From the NCBI RefSeq assembly GCF_014648875.1, contig NZ_BMRY01000004.1, forward strand, positions 372,001 to 436,000: DNA of 64,000 nucleotides, in the 5' to 3' direction. Shown piece by piece: positions 1 through 8,483 of the stretch. Numbering within the stretch: position 1 is the stretch's first letter; the number at the start of each line of letters is the position of its first letter. This stretch comes from Streptomyces parvus (lineage in GTDB: Bacteria; Actinomycetota; Actinomycetes; Streptomycetales; Streptomycetaceae). The notes beneath the pieces were generated by a model. It worked only from the letters and a program-made list of their open reading frames with translations, ran no database searches and was not told the origin of the DNA. Both the position numbers and the translations under genes were made by a program.

Positions 1-1
1 C

Positions 2-580
2 ATCCCGTCCCGCCCGATCGCCGACATCGCCGTGCGCACCGCGGTCCTCGCGGTGTTCGCCTTCGCCGCCGCGTACATGTTCAACCAGTACCGCGGCCTG
101 CCGCTCGCGCTGGTCCTCTTCCTGATCGTCCTGGTCGGCACGGACTTCCTGCTCCGCCGGACCGCCTACGGGCGGAAGATCTTCGCGCTCGGCGGCAGCG
201 TCGAGGCCTCGCGGCGCGCCGGTATCAACGTCACCGCGATCCGGATCTCCGTCTTCTCCATCGCGGGCACCTTCGCGGCGATCGGCGGCCTGTTCTGGGC
301 CTCCAAGATCGCGGCGGCCAACCAGGGCTCCGGCACCGGCGACCTCCTGATGAACGTCATCGCGGCGGCCGTCATCGGCGGCACCAGCCTCTTCGGCGGC
401 CGCGGCCGCACCTGGAACGCCCTGCTCGGCGTCATGGTGATCGTCTCCATCCAGTACGGCCTCTCGCTGGAGGGCATCGCCACGCCGATCCAGTACATGG
501 TCACCGGCGCCGTGCTGCTCGCCACGGTCGTCATCGACTCCGTCACCCGTAAGACCCAGAAGACCGCGGGTCGCGCCTGA
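2..580 (+). CDS. xylH: Sugar ABC transporter permease, XylH/RbsC type (3' part only)
   Basis: The frame is open at the left edge, so the true start lies upstream and only about 192 C-terminal residues are visible. They hold several hydrophobic membrane segments and the loop region around GRKIFALGGSVEASRRAGIN, typical of the BPD_transp_2 permeases of xylose/ribose importers. Such a permease pairs with a periplasmic sugar-binding protein and a double-ATPase subunit to import pentose. The xylose-type assignment rests on family resemblance and on my recollection that a xylFGH-like operon precedes dxs in Streptomyces; the substrate is inferred. A strong hairpin follows 10 bases after the stop, so this is the last gene of its operon. 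Confidence 0.8.
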   Translation: MPSRPIADIAVRTAVLAVFAFAAAYMFNQYRGLPLALVLFLIVLVGTDFLLRRTAYGRKIFALGGSVEASRRAGINVTAIRISVFSIAGTFAAIGGLFWASKIAAANQGSGTGDLLMNVIAAAVIGGTSLFGGRGRTWNALLGVMVIVSIQYGLSLEGIATPIQYMVTGAVLLATVVIDSVTRKTQKTAGRA

Positions 581-590
581 CCGCACGTTC

Positions 591-635
591 GCGCAGGTGC
601 CCGGCGTCCTGAGAGGGGCTGCCGGGCACCTGCGC
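591..635 (+). terminator. Rho-independent-type hairpin after the sugar permease
   Basis: A perfect 15-base-pair stem (591-605 with 621-635) encloses a 15-base loop, directly after the permease stop. There is no T-run, as is usual in high-GC actinobacteria. It separates the sugar operon from dxs. Confidence 0.75.
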
Positions 636-744
636 GTGTCCGGGTATCGCTACGAAGAGGCCCGTCCGCTGCTCACGTCCGGTAGCGGAACATTAGACTC
701 ATCGGATCGGCACGCTCGATCAGCTCAAACGCAAGGAGGCACGG

Positions 745-2658
745 GTGGATCTGCTGACCCGCATCAAGGGACCGCGCGACCTGGACCGGCTCAGCCTCGG
801 TGAGCTGGACCAGCTCGCGGAGGAGATCCGCACCTTCCTGGTGGACGCGGTGTCCAAGACAGGCGGCCACCTCGGACCCAACCTGGGCGTCGTCGAGCTC
901 ACCATCGCCCTGCACCGGGTCTTCGAATCCCCCAAGGACAAGGTGCTCTGGGACACCGGCCACCAGGCCTACGTCCACAAGCTGCTCACCGGCCGGCAGG
1001 ACTTCTCCCGCCTCAAGATGAAGGGCGGCCTCTCCGGCTACCCCTCCCGCGCCGAGTCCGACCACGACATCATCGAGAACAGCCACGCCTCCGGCGTCCT
1101 CGGCTGGGCGGACGGCATGGCCAAGGCGAACGAGGTCCTGAAGAAGGACGACCACGTCGTCGCGGTCATCGGTGACGGCGCACTCACGGGCGGTATGGCC
1201 TGGGAGGCGCTGAACAACATCGCCGCCGCCAAGGACCGCCCCCTCGTCATCGTCGTCAACGACAACGAGCGCTCCTACGCCCCGACCATCGGCGGCCTGG
1301 CCAACCACCTCGCCACGCTCCGTACGACCGACGGTTACGAACGGTTCCTGGCCCGCGGCAAGGACATCCTGGAGCGCACGCCCGTCGTCGGCCGCCCGCT
1401 GTACGAGACCCTGCACGGCGCCAAGAAGGGTCTCAAGGACTTCATCGCCCCGCAGGGCATGTTCGAGGACCTCGGCCTGAAGTACGTCGGCCCGATCGAC
1501 GGCCACGACATCGAGGCCCTGGAATCCGCTCTCCAGCGCGCCAAACGCTTCGGCGGCCCGGTCATCGTGCACTGCCTCACCGAGAAGGGCCGCGGCTACA
1601 CCCCGGCCCTGGAGGACGAGGCGGACCGCTTCCACGCGGTCGGCAAGATCCACCCGGACACCGGCCTTCCGATCTCCACCTCCGGCCTCGACTGGACCTC
1701 CGTCTTCGGCGAGGAGATGGTCAAGCTCGGGCACGAGCGCGAGGACATCGTCGCGATCACGGCCGCCATGCTCCAGCCCGTCGGCCTCGGCAAGTTCGAG
1801 GAGGCCTTCCCGGACCGGATCTACGACGTCGGCATCGCCGAGCAGCACGGCGCGGTCTCCGCCGCCGGCCTCGCCACCGGCGGCCTCCACCCGGTCTTCG
1901 CCGTCTACGCCACCTTCCTCAACCGCGCCTTCGACCAGGTCCTGATGGACGTCGCCCTGCACAAGTGCGGCGTCACCTTCGTCCTGGACCGGGCCGGCAT
2001 CACCGGCACCGACGGCGCCTCGCACAACGGCATGTGGGACATGTCGATCCTCCAGTGCGTGCCCGGCCTCCGGATCGCCGCCCCGCGCGACGCCGACCAG
2101 GTCCGCACCCAGCTGCGCGAGGCCGTCGCCGTCGACGACGCGCCCACCGTCGTCCGCTTCTCCAAGGGCGCGGTCGGCCCCGCCGTCCAGGCGGTCGGCA
2201 GGGCCGGCGGCATGGACATCCTGCGCGAGCCGAAGGCGGCCCGCCCGGACGTCCTGATCGTCTCCGTCGGCGCGCTCGCCCCGATGTGCCTGGAGATCGC
2301 CGACCTGCTGGACGCCCAGGGCATCTCCTCCACCGTCGTCGACCCCCGCTGGGTCAAGCCCGTCGACGAGGCGCTCGCCCCGCTCGCCGAGCGCCACCGC
2401 GTCGTCGTCACCGTCGAGGACAACAGCCGCGCCGGAGGCGTCGGCTCCGCCGTCGCCCAGGCCCTGCGGGACGCCGGTGTCGACGTACCGCTGCGCGACT
2501 TCGGCATCCCGCCGGTCTTCCTCGACCACGCCTCGCGCGGCGAAGTCATGGCCGAGATCGGGCTGACCGCGCCGGACATCGCCCGGCAGGTGACGGGCCT
2601 GGTCGCCAAGCTCGACGGCCGCTTCGAGAGCCGCGCGGTGGAGCCCGCCCGCGACTGA
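745..2658 (+). CDS. dxs: 1-deoxy-D-xylulose-5-phosphate synthase
   Basis: Condenses pyruvate and glyceraldehyde-3-phosphate to DXP, the first step of the MEP isoprenoid pathway; cytosolic, thiamine diphosphate dependent. The 637-residue length is normal for the family. The ThDP/Mg motif GDGALTGG lies at residues 143-150, the substrate-binding TGHQAYVHK near 71-79, and the catalytic glutamate in GIAEQHGAV near 366; the C-terminal transketolase domain follows. The GTG start at 745 is chosen because AAGGAGG sits 5 bases upstream. It is monocistronic in appearance, with hairpins before and after. In this lineage DXP also feeds thiamine and pyridoxal synthesis. Confidence 0.97.
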   Translation: MDLLTRIKGPRDLDRLSLGELDQLAEEIRTFLVDAVSKTGGHLGPNLGVVELTIALHRVFESPKDKVLWDTGHQAYVHKLLTGRQDFSRLKMKGGLSGYPSRAESDHDIIENSHASGVLGWADGMAKANEVLKKDDHVVAVIGDGALTGGMAWEALNNIAAAKDRPLVIVVNDNERSYAPTIGGLANHLATLRTTDGYERFLARGKDILERTPVVGRPLYETLHGAKKGLKDFIAPQGMFEDLGLKYVGPIDGHDIEALESALQRAKRFGGPVIVHCLTEKGRGYTPALEDEADRFHAVGKIHPDTGLPISTSGLDWTSVFGEEMVKLGHEREDIVAITAAMLQPVGLGKFEEAFPDRIYDVGIAEQHGAVSAAGLATGGLHPVFAVYATFLNRAFDQVLMDVALHKCGVTFVLDRAGITGTDGASHNGMWDMSILQCVPGLRIAAPRDADQVRTQLREAVAVDDAPTVVRFSKGAVGPAVQAVGRAGGMDILREPKAARPDVLIVSVGALAPMCLEIADLLDAQGISSTVVDPRWVKPVDEALAPLAERHRVVVTVEDNSRAGGVGSAVAQALRDAGVDVPLRDFGIPPVFLDHASRGEVMAEIGLTAPDIARQVTGLVAKLDGRFESRAVEPARD

Positions 2659-2674
2659 TCAGTTTTGGGGCCGG

Positions 2675-2718
2675 TGGGCCGGGAAGACGACCCCTGTCCG
2701 GGTGGTTCTCCCGGCCCA
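2675..2718 (+). terminator. Hairpin downstream of dxs
   Basis: A 10-base-pair perfect stem (2675-2684 with 2709-2718) with a 24-base loop lies 16 bases after the dxs stop. The loop is long, so it is a moderate terminator candidate. Confidence 0.5.
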
Positions 2719-2804
2719 TTCGCGTGAAACGGACCGGATGGCGCGTTCCCGTGACTGACCGGTCCGAATCATGGCGTTCACAACCAATGCGTGGAGGTAC
2801 GCAG

Positions 2805-4307
2805 GTGAGCGCGCAGGTCACACCACCCCGCGGAAACGGAATGTTCCGCACCAAGTCCGTCGAACAGTCGATCCGGGACACCGAGGAGCCGGAACACGGG
2901 CTCAGGAAGTCCCTCTCCGCCCTGGACCTCACGGTCTTCGGCGTCGGCGTCATCATCGGCACCGGCATCTTCGTCCTCACCGGCCAGGTGGCCAAGGAGA
3001 CGGCGGGCCCCGCCACCGCCCTCGCGTTCGTCGCGGCGGGCGTCGTGTGCGCCCTGGCCGCCCTCTGCTACGCCGAGTTCGCCTCCACCGTCCCGGTAGC
3101 CGGTTCCGCCTACACCTTCGCGTACGCCTCCCTGGGCGAACTGGTGGCCTGGATCATCGGCTGGGACCTGGTGCTGGAGTTCGCCCTGGGTACCGCGGTG
3201 GTCGCGGTCGGCTGGTCCGGCTACGTCCGCTCCCTCATGGACAACGTCGACTGGACGATGCCCGAGGTGCTCTCGGGACCGGACGTGGCGGAAGGTTTCG
3301 GCTTCGACATCCTGGCCTTCGCCCTGGTGCTGGTGCTGACCGTCATCCTCGTCGTCGGTATGAAGCTCTCCGCCCGGGTCACCTCGGTCGTGGTGGCGAT
3401 CAAGGTCGGCGTGGTCCTCATGGTGATCATCGCGGGTCTGTTCTTCATCAAGGCCGAGAACTACAAGCCCTTCATCCCCCCGGCCGAGAAGCAGGAGACG
3501 GGCGGCGGCTGGGACGCCCCTCTGGTTCAGCTGATGTTCGGTTACGAACCCACCAACTTCGGTGTGATGGGCATCTTCACCGCCGCCTCCATCGTCTTCT
3601 TCGCCTTCATCGGCTTCGACGTGGTCGCCACCGCCGCCGAGGAGACCAAGCTGCCCCAGCGCGACATGCCGCGCGGCATCCTCGGCTCGCTCCTGATCTG
3701 CACGGTGCTCTACGTGGCCGTCTCCCTCGTGGTCACGGGCATGCAGCACTACAGCGAACTGTCCATCAGCGCCCCGCTCGCCGACGCCTTCAAGGCCACC
3801 GGGCATCCGTTCTACGCGGGTCTGATCAGCTTCGGCGCGGCGGTCGGGCTCACCACGGTCTGCATGATCCTGCTGCTCGGCCAGACCCGCGTCTTCTTCG
3901 CGATGAGCCGGGACGGCCTGCTCCCGCGCTTCTTCTCCAAGACCCACCCGCGCTTCCGCACCCCGTACCGGCCGACGATCCTGCTCGGTGTGGTGATCGC
4001 GATCATCGCCGGGTTCACCAGCATCGAGGAGCTGGCCACCCTGGTGAACATCGGCACGCTCTTCGCGTTCGTCGTCGTCGCCCTCGGGGTCCTGGTCCTG
4101 CGCCGCACCCAGCCGGACCTGCCCCGCGCGTTCCGTACGCCGTTGGTCCCGCTGCTCCCGATCCTCTCGGTGGCCGCCTCGGTCTGGCTGATGCTCAACC
4201 TGCCGGTGGAGACCTGGGTGCGGTTCGGTGCCTGGATGGCCCTCGGCGTCGTCGTCTACTTCGTGTACGGGCGCTCCCACAGCCGGATGGCGAGGGAAGG
4301 CCGCTAA
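2805..4307 (+). CDS. APC-family amino acid permease (cationic amino acid transporter type)
   Basis: About 500 residues with around twelve hydrophobic segments. The helix-1 signature GVGVIIGTGIFVLTG near residues 47-61 and the helix-8 region with GQTRVFFAMSRDGLLP mark the amino acid-polyamine-organocation superfamily, closest to CAT-like permeases. It should carry amino acids across the cytoplasmic membrane by proton symport or exchange; the substrate cannot be read from sequence. The GTG start at 2805 has GGAGG 7 bases upstream; an in-frame ATG at 2787 has no ribosome site. The stop overlaps the stop of the convergent NYN gene by two bases. Confidence 0.9.
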   Translation: MSAQVTPPRGNGMFRTKSVEQSIRDTEEPEHGLRKSLSALDLTVFGVGVIIGTGIFVLTGQVAKETAGPATALAFVAAGVVCALAALCYAEFASTVPVAGSAYTFAYASLGELVAWIIGWDLVLEFALGTAVVAVGWSGYVRSLMDNVDWTMPEVLSGPDVAEGFGFDILAFALVLVLTVILVVGMKLSARVTSVVVAIKVGVVLMVIIAGLFFIKAENYKPFIPPAEKQETGGGWDAPLVQLMFGYEPTNFGVMGIFTAASIVFFAFIGFDVVATAAEETKLPQRDMPRGILGSLLICTVLYVAVSLVVTGMQHYSELSISAPLADAFKATGHPFYAGLISFGAAVGLTTVCMILLLGQTRVFFAMSRDGLLPRFFSKTHPRFRTPYRPTILLGVVIAIIAGFTSIEELATLVNIGTLFAFVVVALGVLVLRRTQPDLPRAFRTPLVPLLPILSVAASVWLMLNLPVETWVRFGAWMALGVVVYFVYGRSHSRMAREGR

Positions 4308-4705
4308 CGCTCCCGGTCCGTGAGGGGCCGTACCGTACGGGGCCCCACGCACCGGGCCCCGTACACCTCGACCCGCTGCCGCAGTCCGCGGTCGGCGGTG
4401 ACGACGACGCACTCCCGGTCCGGGCCGGCGGCGGCCGCCAGCCCGGCGATCAGATCGTCACCGCTGCCGGGGGCCGACGCGACCCGGACCCCGGCCACGG
4501 AGTCGACGCCCCGGGCGGCTCCCTCGACCACGAGCACGATCTCGACCGGTCCTGGCAGCCCCGGCAGCCCGGCCGTGGCGTACGGGACCAGAGAGTCGCG
4601 CAGCCGGACCGCCGCCCCGCGCCGGTCCCGCCACCAGCCGTCGGGCACGGACCCGACCACATTGGCGCCGTCCACGATCACCAGCACCGCTTCGTCCTCG
4701 CTCAT
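4304..4705 (-). CDS. NYN-domain (PIN-like) putative ribonuclease
   Basis: A 133-residue protein with the N-terminal strand VLVIVDGANVVGSVPDGW, the acidic hallmark of NYN/PIN-like nucleases, and a second acidic cluster in CVVVTADRGLRQR. Streptomyces copies are often labelled NTP pyrophosphohydrolase, which the motifs do not support. A metal-dependent RNase role is an inference from the fold. It lies tail-to-tail with the amino acid permease and 39 bases upstream of the start of nothing else on its strand; the LCP gene is upstream of it on the same strand. Confidence 0.75.
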   Translation of the reverse strand: MSEDEAVLVIVDGANVVGSVPDGWWRDRRGAAVRLRDSLVPYATAGLPGLPGPVEIVLVVEGAARGVDSVAGVRVASAPGSGDDLIAGLAAAAGPDRECVVVTADRGLRQRVEVYGARCVGPRTVRPLTDRER

Positions 4706-4744
4706 CCCGGCAGGGTGTCACGGGGCGAGCGGGGCGACCGCCCG

Positions 4745-5824
4745 TCAGCCCCCGGTGGCGGGGGACTTCTTCGCTTCCTCGGGGATCGTGGTGTCCTTGC
4801 GGATCGCCTTCCACAGCTGACCGGACTGCGGTTCGGAGGCGATCACCCGGTTCGGGTCGATCTTGTCGTACGCCACCGGCAGCATGATCGTCTCCATGGA
4901 GGCCGGGTCGACGCCGTTCATGGAGCGGGCGAACTCCGCCAGCGAGGTGAGCGAGGCGAGAGAGGAGTCCGTGGTGAGCGACTTGGTGGCGGACTTGGCG
5001 ATCTTGTACGAGTTCGCCGGGCTGCCCAGCAGGTCCTGCGACTTGACCTCGCTCAGCAGGGCCATCAGGAACTGCTGCTGGAGCCCGATCCGGCCGAGGT
5101 CGCTGCCGTCGCCGATGCCGTGCCGGGTCCGGACGTACGCCAGGGACTCGGTGCCGTCCAGCTTCTGCGGGCCCGCGGTGAGGTGCAGCCCGGACGCCTT
5201 GTCGTCGATGTCCTGCGGTACGTCGACGGTGACCCCGCCGATGGCGTCGACCAGGTCCTTGAACCCGGCGAAGTTGATCTCCAGATAGTGGTCGACGCGG
5301 ACGCCGGACATCTTCTCCACCGTCTTCACGACACAGGCCGGACCGACCTGCGCGTAGACGGAGTTGAACATGACGCGTTCCTTGCCCGCCACCGTCGAGC
5401 CGTCGTCCTTGACGCACTCGGGCCGGGTCACCAGGGTGTCGCGCGGGATGGAGACGGCGACGGCCTTCGACCGGCCCTCGGGTATGTGCACCACCATCGC
5501 GGTGTCGGAACGCGCGCCGCTGACGGCGCCGCCGCCGCCCAGCTCCTGGTTCTCCGCCCCGGCCCGCGAGTCCGAGCCGAGGACCAGCAGGTTCTGCCCG
5601 CTGGTGGGGAGCTTCTCCGGGCGGTCCTCACCGAGCGCCTTGTTGATGTCGACGCCCTTGATGTTCCCGTCGAGCTGACTGTAGAGCCAGTAGAGAGTGC
5701 CCCCGGTGGCGAGCAGCAGGACGAGCAGGACGCCGAGCGTGATCTTGAGGCCGCGGCGGCGTTTGCGGGGCTTGTCCGGGCGTCGGGAGGCGCGGGGGCC
5801 CTGGGGCGTCTCGTCGTTGCTCAT
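4745..5824 (-). CDS. LytR-CpsA-Psr (LCP) family cell-wall polymer ligase
   Basis: A 359-residue protein with a basic cytoplasmic N-terminus, one membrane helix near residues 25-46 and an extracellular LCP domain. Visible LCP motifs are NLLVLGSDSRAG, DTAMVVHIPEG, VSIPRDT with its arginine and aspartate, and YVRTRHGIGDGSDLGR. LCP enzymes transfer undecaprenyl-linked glycopolymers to peptidoglycan or wall carbohydrates. The ATG at 5824 is preceded by GAGGA; an in-frame ATG at 5848 has no ribosome site. It is divergent from the sugar epimerase, and the downstream polymer cluster (8484-15544) offers plausible substrates. Confidence 0.93.
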   Translation of the reverse strand: MSNDETPQGPRASRRPDKPRKRRRGLKITLGVLLVLLLATGGTLYWLYSQLDGNIKGVDINKALGEDRPEKLPTSGQNLLVLGSDSRAGAENQELGGGGAVSGARSDTAMVVHIPEGRSKAVAVSIPRDTLVTRPECVKDDGSTVAGKERVMFNSVYAQVGPACVVKTVEKMSGVRVDHYLEINFAGFKDLVDAIGGVTVDVPQDIDDKASGLHLTAGPQKLDGTESLAYVRTRHGIGDGSDLGRIGLQQQFLMALLSEVKSQDLLGSPANSYKIAKSATKSLTTDSSLASLTSLAEFARSMNGVDPASMETIMLPVAYDKIDPNRVIASEPQSGQLWKAIRKDTTIPEEAKKSPATGG

Positions 5825-5938
5825 CGTGCGAGAGTCCTCAAATCTCATGGCCCGCAAGGGCGGGGAGTACGGGGGACTCGGGTGGGGGGTGTGGCCGGTC
5901 CGTGAATGTTCGACTGACCGAGCACTATAGAACAGGAG

Positions 5939-5964
5939 ATCATGGGAATGCGCGTTCCCGTGAT
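5939..5964. promoter_or_regulatory. Imperfect inverted repeat in the LCP/galE divergent promoter region
   Basis: Ten-base arms ATCATGGGAA and TTCCCGTGAT with one mismatch and a 6-base centre lie between the two divergent starts (5824 and 6005). It could be an operator or a promoter-proximal hairpin. Confidence 0.35.
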
Positions 5965-6004
5965 GGCGGCGGGAGTACGACCGTGATCGAACTATTCTTC
6001 GCAC

Positions 6005-6991
6005 ATGACTTGGTTGATCACGGGTGGGGCGGGTTTCATCGGGGCGCATGTGCTCCGCGCGATGCGGGAGGCCGGTGAGCCGGTCGCCGTGTACGACGAC
6101 CTCTCGACCGGAGACCGCTCACGGGTTCCCGCGGACGTCCCGTTCGTCCAGGGCTCGACTCTCGACGGCGACCGGCTGCGCGGCGCCCTGCGGGAGCTGT
6201 CCGTGCGCGGCGTGGTCCACCTGGCGGCGAAGAAGCAGGTCGCCGAGTCGGTCGAGCGCCCGCTGTACTACTACCGCGAGAACGTGGAAGGGCTGCGGTC
6301 CCTGCTGGACGCGGCCGTGGACTGCGGAGTGGGCGCGTTCCTGTTCTCCTCGTCGGCCGCCGTGTACGGCATGCCCGATGTCGCGTCGGTGACGGAGGAT
6401 CTCCCCTGCGCCCCGATCAACCCCTACGGCGAGACCAAGCTGGCCGGCGAGTGGATGGTGCGCGCCGCGGGCCGGGCACACGGCATGGCGACCGCCTCCC
6501 TGCGCTACTTCAACGTCGCCGGCGCCGCCACACCGCAGCTCGCCGACACCGGTGTCTTCAACCTCGTCCCCATGGTCTTCGAGAAGCTGACCGAAGGGGC
6601 CGCGCCGGTCGTGTTCGGTGACGACTACGACACCGACGACGGCACCTGCGTACGCGACTTCATCCACGTCGACGACATCGCCTCGGCCCATCTGGCCACC
6701 GCCCGGGCGCTCGCGGACCGCGCTCCCGGGACGGACCTGACGCTCAACATCGGCCGGGGCCGGGGTGTTTCGGTCCGGGAGATGATCGGCCTCATCGGCG
6801 AGGTGACGGGGTACGGAACCGCGGCGAGTCCCGTCTCCGCTCCCCGTCGGCCGGGCGACCCGGCCCGGGTCGTCGCCTCGGCGGACCTGATTCTCGACGA
6901 GCTCGGCTGGTCGGCCCGGCACGACCTCCGCGCGATGGTGACCTCGGCATGGGCCGGCTGGTGCCTGCGGCACCCGGACGCGCGCCGCTGA
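6005..6991 (+). CDS. galE: UDP-glucose 4-epimerase (GalE-type extended SDR)
   Basis: Interconverts UDP-glucose and UDP-galactose, or closely related UDP-sugars, with bound NAD. The protein of 328 residues starts with the Rossmann motif TGGAGFIG at residues 6-13 and has the SDR catalytic triad: SSSAAVYG near 116-123 and YGETK near 140-144. Length and motif spacing match GalE. The ATG at 6005 places the nucleotide fold at the very N-terminus, as expected. It is divergent from the LCP gene and precedes the surface-polymer cluster, so it may supply UDP-galactose for wall glycans. Specificity for Glc/Gal versus GlcNAc/GalNAc is not settled. Confidence 0.9.
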   Translation: MTWLITGGAGFIGAHVLRAMREAGEPVAVYDDLSTGDRSRVPADVPFVQGSTLDGDRLRGALRELSVRGVVHLAAKKQVAESVERPLYYYRENVEGLRSLLDAAVDCGVGAFLFSSSAAVYGMPDVASVTEDLPCAPINPYGETKLAGEWMVRAAGRAHGMATASLRYFNVAGAATPQLADTGVFNLVPMVFEKLTEGAAPVVFGDDYDTDDGTCVRDFIHVDDIASAHLATARALADRAPGTDLTLNIGRGRGVSVREMIGLIGEVTGYGTAASPVSAPRRPGDPARVVASADLILDELGWSARHDLRAMVTSAWAGWCLRHPDARR

Positions 6992-7142
6992 CGGAGAAGT
7001 GAAGGGGGTGTGGCAAACTTCTGCGGAGACTTCACGAATAGTCCACCTGTGCGACTCCCGGATCTGCCTGCGGCCGACCAGGGGAGGGGCGCCGAGTGGC
7101 GGCGGTCGGGGGGCCGTGACACGGAAGTGGTGAGGGGCGGGT

Positions 7143-8243
7143 ATGGGGGCGAGGTCCGGTCGTGGCGCCATGAGGGCCGAGCGGCCCGGGGGAGACGTGG
7201 TGGCGCCCAGACCGCCGGCCGGTGAAGGCGTACGGCTGCTGCTGGGCAGGGACCATCGCCTCACCGCGATCGCCCGGACCGGGAACGGCCTGCTCCGATG
7301 GGTGCAGCGCAGGCCGGACGGGCCGGACTGGGAGGGGCCCGAGCTGATCGCGACCCCTCGGCTCACCGGCCTGTCGGTGACCCAGGGGGCCGACGGATTC
7401 GTCCACTTCGCCGGCCGGCGGGTCACCGAGCCCGGCGGTGCGGTCGCCCTCGTCCAGGCCGTGCAGTACCAGACGGGCCGCCCGCTCACCCGGTGGCGCT
7501 CCACCGGCAACCCGCACAAGGACCCGGAGCGGGCCCGGTCGGTGACCGACCCCGGGATCGCCGTGAGCGCGGCGGGGCTCGTCCACGTCTTCCTCGTCCG
7601 GGCCGGGGGCGGGGTCATGATGCGCCAGGAGGCGGCCGACGGCCAGTGGCGGCCCTGGCGCGCGCTCAAGGGGCAGCTCGCCCGAGGCGACCTGGCCGCC
7701 GTGGCCTCGGCCTCCGGCCGGATCGAGCTGCTGGTCCCGGACACCCGGGGCCGCGCCATGCGCTGGCAGCAGGCCGAACCGGACGGCGAGATGGTGCGCT
7801 GCCCCAATATCCCCATCGCTCCCGGGGCGGGCACGCTCGTCGGTCTGGAGACGGCGCCGGACCGCGTCACCTACTACTGGGCGGACCCCGCGACCGGGGG
7901 TGTCCTCGCCCATCGCCCCGGCGAGTGGGTGATCCCGCTCGGCGGGGGTCCGGTCGACGGGCGGATCGCCGCCCTCCGGGTGGAGCTGGACGGATACGAC
8001 TGCACCGTTCTGGCGCACCTGACCCCTGAAGGCGACGTGATGCTGGCCGCCTGCGCGACGGAGAACGAGGCCGGCGGTCTCTGGTGGGCGCCGACCGGCG
8101 AGCGGTCCGCCGTGCCCCCGGCGCTGGCTCGTGACGCGTACGGCCGGGTGGTCATGGCGACCCTCGGCGACGAGGGCGGCCTGCGGATCGCGGTGCAGTC
8201 CGGTGAACCGGGCCTGGTCATGGGGCCTTCCCTCCACGTGTGA
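7143..8243 (+). CDS. PLL-like beta-propeller protein, function unknown
   Basis: A 366-residue protein built of repeated beta-strand blades: tryptophan- and glycine-rich segments such as RWVQRRPDGPDWEGPELI and WRPWRAL recur about every 45-50 residues. This is the pattern of Photorhabdus-lectin-like propellers that bind sugars. There is no signal peptide, so a cytosolic role or atypical export is possible. It lies between galE and the Stealth operon on the same strand, which makes carbohydrate recognition attractive but unproven. An in-frame ATG at 7170 is an alternative start; GGTGAGGGG upstream of 7143 favours the longer form. Confidence 0.6.
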   Translation: MGARSGRGAMRAERPGGDVVAPRPPAGEGVRLLLGRDHRLTAIARTGNGLLRWVQRRPDGPDWEGPELIATPRLTGLSVTQGADGFVHFAGRRVTEPGGAVALVQAVQYQTGRPLTRWRSTGNPHKDPERARSVTDPGIAVSAAGLVHVFLVRAGGGVMMRQEAADGQWRPWRALKGQLARGDLAAVASASGRIELLVPDTRGRAMRWQQAEPDGEMVRCPNIPIAPGAGTLVGLETAPDRVTYYWADPATGGVLAHRPGEWVIPLGGGPVDGRIAALRVELDGYDCTVLAHLTPEGDVMLAACATENEAGGLWWAPTGERSAVPPALARDAYGRVVMATLGDEGGLRIAVQSGEPGLVMGPSLHV

Positions 8244-8315
8244 GGGGCACGGGGGCCCGAGCGGGCCTTCTTCCGTGCTCGCCGATCGTGCTCCCTGTTG
8301 CGCGTAGGTAACGGA

Positions 8316-8369
8316 TGTGAAGATCCACCCTTTTCAGATGGACAGTCAGTGATTTAAGTGTGAAGATCC
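8316..8369 (+). promoter_or_regulatory. Direct repeat TGTGAAGATCC upstream of the Stealth operon
   Basis: The 11-mer TGTGAAGATCC occurs at 8316-8326 and again at 8359-8369, 43 bases apart (about four helical turns), within an unusually AT-rich stretch of the 240-base gap before the operon. It is a candidate activator or repressor site; the region is likely to contain the operon promoter. Confidence 0.35.
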
Positions 8370-8483
8370 TCGGGCTGCCATCTGACTCCGGTGATGGCGT
8401 CGGCGGTCGGAGCTGCTCGCCAGACGAAGGCGCGGGAGTGGGCCGAGGCCCCGAAGCTGTATGGATGGTGCGGAAGACCAGTG

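Noticed and set aside
673..2529. Long open frame antisense to dxs
   Set aside because: It has no family motifs, an Asp/Gly/Val-rich composition typical of reversed high-GC codons, and fully overlaps a certain gene.
4304..4705. NTP pyrophosphohydrolase (MazG/Nudix) function
   Set aside because: Neither a Nudix box nor a MazG helix pattern is present; the acidic strands fit a NYN/PIN-like fold.
2771..5905. Very long plus-strand frame across the permease, NYN and LCP genes
   Set aside because: It is Arg/Pro/His-rich shadow translation crossing three confirmed genes on both strands; no domain can be found.
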